Part shown: piece after piece, positions 30,549 to 32,819 of the stretch
How positions within the stretch are numbered: the first letter of the stretch is position 1
How the letters are laid out: the number at the start of each line of letters is the position of its first letter
NCBI GenBank assembly: GCA_040383485.1
Contig: JBEIDK010000024.1
Span: forward strand, 1 to 32,819
Direction of reading: 5' to 3'
From: JBEIDK01 sp040383485
GTDB lineage: Bacteria > Bacteroidota > Bacteroidia > UBA4408
Length of the DNA: 32,819 nt
Notes under the pieces: generated by a model
The model's input: the letters and a program-made list of their open reading frames with translations, nothing else
The model's database searches: none
Told to the model about the DNA's origin: nothing
Program-made: the position numbers and the translations under genes

Positions 30549-31865
30549 TTAAAAAACTTTATCTTTAAACTCAATGCCTAGGCTTTCCAATTCTAATAAT
30601 ATTGGATTGTATAGTTCTGGCATAATTGGTATGTGAACTCCTCTTAATGTTATTCTATTCTCGATGAGTAGCGTTACTGCAATAGCAGCAGGCAAGCCAA
30701 CTGTTTTAGCCATTGCTGTATATTTACTATCTTCTCCTTTTACTACCAAACTAGATTGCAACTTATTATTTTTGCCATTCAATTCGTATTCAAACTCATG
30801 CACCATTACAATCATATCCTTATCATGTGGCATCAACTTCCAATTACGTTCTAAAAGTTCTTGTAGTATTTCGGCAGGCGACGATGGTTTCAAATTAATC
30901 TGTGTATCATCTAAAATACCTGTATATTTAATTAGTGGTAAACTCTCATTATCAAGGGCACAATATTTTTGTAATTTTTCAATGAGCGATAAATCATCGT
31001 TTGGTAAAAATGACTCAACAAGTTTTTTATAGGTTAAATGAGATACATCTATTTTGTATGAATCGTCGCACAAACCTAGTTGTACAAATACATTCCATGC
31101 CTTGCAATATGGGTTCTGTCGCAATGTGCCCCTTAAAATAGTTCTTACATTTTCAAGTCCATATGGTTTTTGGTAACTGAGTGAATCACGATTTGCATAA
31201 GCATCAAAGGTTCCTAAACCATCTACATTTATTGTTTCAGAAGTAGCGAAAAGTCTTGAATAAGGAACAAATTTAAGTGCATTATTTTCTAAATATTGTG
31301 CCGTATTTTGTCCAGCCAAAATTACATTTCGTGGGTTCCATGAAAACTTGTAAGCCCACGGATTGTCAATACTTTCAGGCGCAACCAACCCTCCACAAAA
31401 CGATTTGAATGAATTTATTTTTGCTCCTTGCTTTTTTAAATCATGAATAATTTTCATGGCACTCATATGGTCTATTCCCGGGTCTAAACCAATTTCGTTT
31501 AGTAGCAGCACATTGTTTTTTATTGCGGTTTCATTCAGCTCTCTCATAGCCTCCGAAACATATGATGCTGTAACAAGATGTTTTCCAAATTCAACGCAAT
31601 CTTTGGCAACATTAACATGCATGTGTGCTGGCAACATGCTAACAATAACAGATGCAGAGCGCACCAATTCTTTTCTTAATCCTTCATTATCTATATTTAG
31701 TTCAACTGCCGTTGCATGTTTGCTTTGGTTTAATTTACTTTTAGCAAGGCTTAAATTAGAATCGGCGAGTATAACATGACAATTATTACTTGAAGAATAT
31801 TCAAGCAAGTATTCAATAAGGAAAGTAGCGGAACGACCTGCGCCAATGATTAATATATTTTGCAT
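30549..31865 (-). CDS. Saccharopine dehydrogenase family protein
   Basis: NAD(P)-dependent oxidoreductase of 438 residues with an N-terminal Rossmann domain (GAGRSA at 8-13 within IIGAGRSATF) and a C-terminal saccharopine dehydrogenase-like domain. The conserved block LLNEIGLDPGIDHMSAM (about 122-137) and FKSFCGGLVAPE, then PWAYKFSWNPRNVI, match the glutamate-forming (LYS9-type) saccharopine reductases. Likely role: lysine catabolism or a related aminoadipate step in the cytoplasm; other Bacteroidota members have not all been characterised. The next gene on the strand, the GH13 enzyme, begins 57 bases downstream and is probably unrelated. Confidence 0.9.
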   Translation of the reverse strand: MQNILIIGAGRSATFLIEYLLEYSSSNNCHVILADSNLSLAKSKLNQSKHATAVELNIDNEGLRKELVRSASVIVSMLPAHMHVNVAKDCVEFGKHLVTASYVSEAMRELNETAIKNNVLLLNEIGLDPGIDHMSAMKIIHDLKKQGAKINSFKSFCGGLVAPESIDNPWAYKFSWNPRNVILAGQNTAQYLENNALKFVPYSRLFATSETINVDGLGTFDAYANRDSLSYQKPYGLENVRTILRGTLRQNPYCKAWNVFVQLGLCDDSYKIDVSHLTYKKLVESFLPNDDLSLIEKLQKYCALDNESLPLIKYTGILDDTQINLKPSSPAEILQELLERNWKLMPHDKDMIVMVHEFEYELNGKNNKLQSSLVVKGEDSKYTAMAKTVGLPAAIAVTLLIENRITLRGVHIPIMPELYNPILLELESLGIEFKDKVF

Positions 31866-31882
31866 TGTTTAGTTTGGGCTTG

Positions 31883-31911
31883 CAAAATACATGAATTGTG
31901 CATGAATCAAA
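31883..31911 (-). promoter_or_regulatory. Candidate promoter of the saccharopine dehydrogenase gene
   Basis: Minus strand: TTTG (31908-31911), an 18-base spacer and TATTTTG (31883-31889), one base shorter than the TAnnTTTG consensus, 17 bases before the ATG. The arrangement is plausible for the Bacteroidota primary sigma factor. Confidence 0.4.
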
Positions 31912-32162
31912 AATCTATAACAGAATATAATTGAATAAAAATATATACAACAAATATAATCTGCTATATATTCAGTAACGCAAAAATAAAAGTCCAAATT
32001 AGTGAGGCTTTTTATGTACTTTATTTCAATTACAAGATTCATTATGAACAATAAATTGTGTTTATAATTGCAAATAAATAGGAATATGGGTAAGCATACT
32101 TGACAATATGAGAATCTTTTAAACCTAAGCTAGCATTAATTGTAGCATGTTTCAAACGTAAA

Positions 32163-32176
32163 ATAGACTTGTCTAT
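32163..32176. repeat. Short dyad upstream of the DUF3050 gene
   Basis: ATAGAC TT GTCTAT is a perfect six-bp inverted repeat with a two-base spacer, 86 bases before the DUF3050 start. Its size fits a dimeric repressor site, but with one copy chance is possible. Confidence 0.3.
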
Positions 32177-32261
32177 TAGGTTGAAATATTAAAAACTAGA
32201 GTATAAAAATTCAAACATTATTTAATTTAAGTTGTTCATCTAAAATAAAAAAACGGCAAAA

Positions 32262-32819
32262 ATGATAACTCAAATTGAAAAAATTAAAAAGTCTATTGAA
32301 CCATTAAGACAAGAGATTATTAATCATAAAGTTTATTCGGCAATTAAAGACATAGATGACTTGAAAGTATTTATGCAATTCCACGTTTACGCTGTTTGGG
32401 ATTTTATGTCTTTATTAAAAACGCTACAAGGCAACTTGACTTGCACAACTGTTCCTTGGTTTCCCAAAGGAACCGCAGACACAAGATATCTTATTAACGA
32501 AATTGTTGTAGGTGAAGAATCAGACATAGATTTAAATGGCATAAGGAAAAGTCATTTTGAATTATATCTAGATGCTATGAAACAATGTGGAGCAGATACT
32601 TCTAAAATACAAGTTTTTACAGATATTCTAAAAAATACTGGAGACTTTGACGCCGCTTATTTATCTTCAGGAACTCCAAAGGAAGCCAAAGACTTTGTTG
32701 ACTATACCTTTAACGTTATTGGGAGTGGAAAAGATTATTTACAATCAGCTATTTTCACTTTTGGACGTGAAGACTTAATCCCAGGTATGTTTATTTCTAT
32801 TATAAACGAAATGCACAAA
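32262..32819 (+). CDS. DUF3050 domain-containing protein, 3' end cut by the window
   Basis: The first 186 residues are open from ATG 32262 to the last base. They match DUF3050 (PF11251), a family with a predicted heme-oxygenase-like helical fold. Markers are EPLRQEIINHKVYSAI, LKVFMQFHVYAVWDFMSLL with His41, LTCTTVPWFPKG, TRYLINEIVVGEESD with Glu85/Glu86, and HFELYLDAM with His98. These His/Glu positions could bind a metal pair, as in related heme-oxygenase-like oxidases, but this is inference. The enzymatic role of DUF3050 is unknown. The rest of the gene lies beyond the window. Confidence 0.85.
   Translation, partial: MITQIEKIKKSIEPLRQEIINHKVYSAIKDIDDLKVFMQFHVYAVWDFMSLLKTLQGNLTCTTVPWFPKGTADTRYLINEIVVGEESDIDLNGIRKSHFELYLDAMKQCGADTSKIQVFTDILKNTGDFDAAYLSSGTPKEAKDFVDYTFNVIGSGKDYLQSAIFTFGREDLIPGMFISIINEMHK

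Larger units (their letters stand above)
31866..32261. other. Divergent intergenic region of 396 bp
   Basis: It separates the saccharopine dehydrogenase gene (leftward) from the DUF3050 gene (rightward). It holds the candidate promoter at 31883-31911 and the dyad at 32163-32176. A short minus-strand frame (31869-32051) has no domain or start support. Nothing else was recognised. Confidence 0.6.

Noticed and set aside
31869..32051. 60-codon minus-strand frame upstream of the saccharopine dehydrogenase gene
   Set aside because: Overlaps the promoter region and consists of Ile/Tyr/Phe-rich text typical of AT-rich non-coding DNA.

Overview
The window looks like chromosomal DNA from a free-living member of the Bacteroidota, probably close to Chitinophagales, Sphingobacteriia or Flavobacteriia. 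The base composition is AT-rich. Start codons lack Shine-Dalgarno sequences. Several candidate promoters match the Bacteroidota TTTG / TAnnTTTG pattern. There are two secreted proteins with type IX secretion (T9SS) C-terminal sorting domains, an outer-membrane OMP_b-brl/TonB-type receptor, a 2-phosphosulfolactate phosphatase (ComB) family protein, an SDR-type threonine dehydrogenase and a Bacteroidota-style PspC protein. No tRNA, rRNA or CRISPR array was seen. The exact taxon cannot be decided from the sequence alone.

Layout. 1-2731 (+): LptF/LptG-type LPS export permease overlapping a GT4-type glycosyltransferase (envelope). 2728-7838 (-): SDR oxidoreductase, small secreted alpha/beta hydrolase, threonine dehydrogenase, FKBP lipoprotein and a secreted CocE/NonD-type hydrolase. 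8135-10681 (-): ClpC unfoldase with its own terminator. 10941-11774 (+): DUF3108 envelope protein, convergent with ffh (SRP54, 11805-13169, -). 13170-14153: gene-free stretch packed with inverted repeats, including a 176-bp fold-back element. 14154-15906 (-): methyltransferase and GT2 glycosyltransferase. 16010-17680 (-): pappalysin-like (M43) metalloprotease exported by T9SS, with a 21-bp-spaced LytTR-like operator upstream. 17837-19332 (-): MlaF-MlaE lipid transporter pair.

19400-23550 is the accessory part. It holds tandem hairpin repeats, a decayed IS200-like/RAYT transposase that is itself interrupted by a 17-bp palindrome, a C-terminal stub of a large surface protein, two tandem paralogous lipoproteins separated by a truncated GH16-like gene, and a beta-propeller T9SS protein. 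The whole block is bracketed by a 40-bp direct repeat (37/40 identical) that is the 3' end of the RsmI-like methyltransferase gene. This has the geometry of an element integrated at the 3' end of a gene, and it is the most interesting observation in the window.

23512-24954 (-): RsmI-like methyltransferase and ComB-family phosphatase. 25004-25246 (-): PspC. 25431-27874 (+): outer-membrane receptor split by a frameshift in an A run. 27922-28569 (+): flavin reductase-like protein. 28614-30491 (-): secreted GH13 amylase/neopullulanase. 30549-31865 (-): saccharopine dehydrogenase. 32262 to the window end (+): partial DUF3050 protein. Apart from the accessory block, the genes are ordinary housekeeping, envelope and secreted functions.
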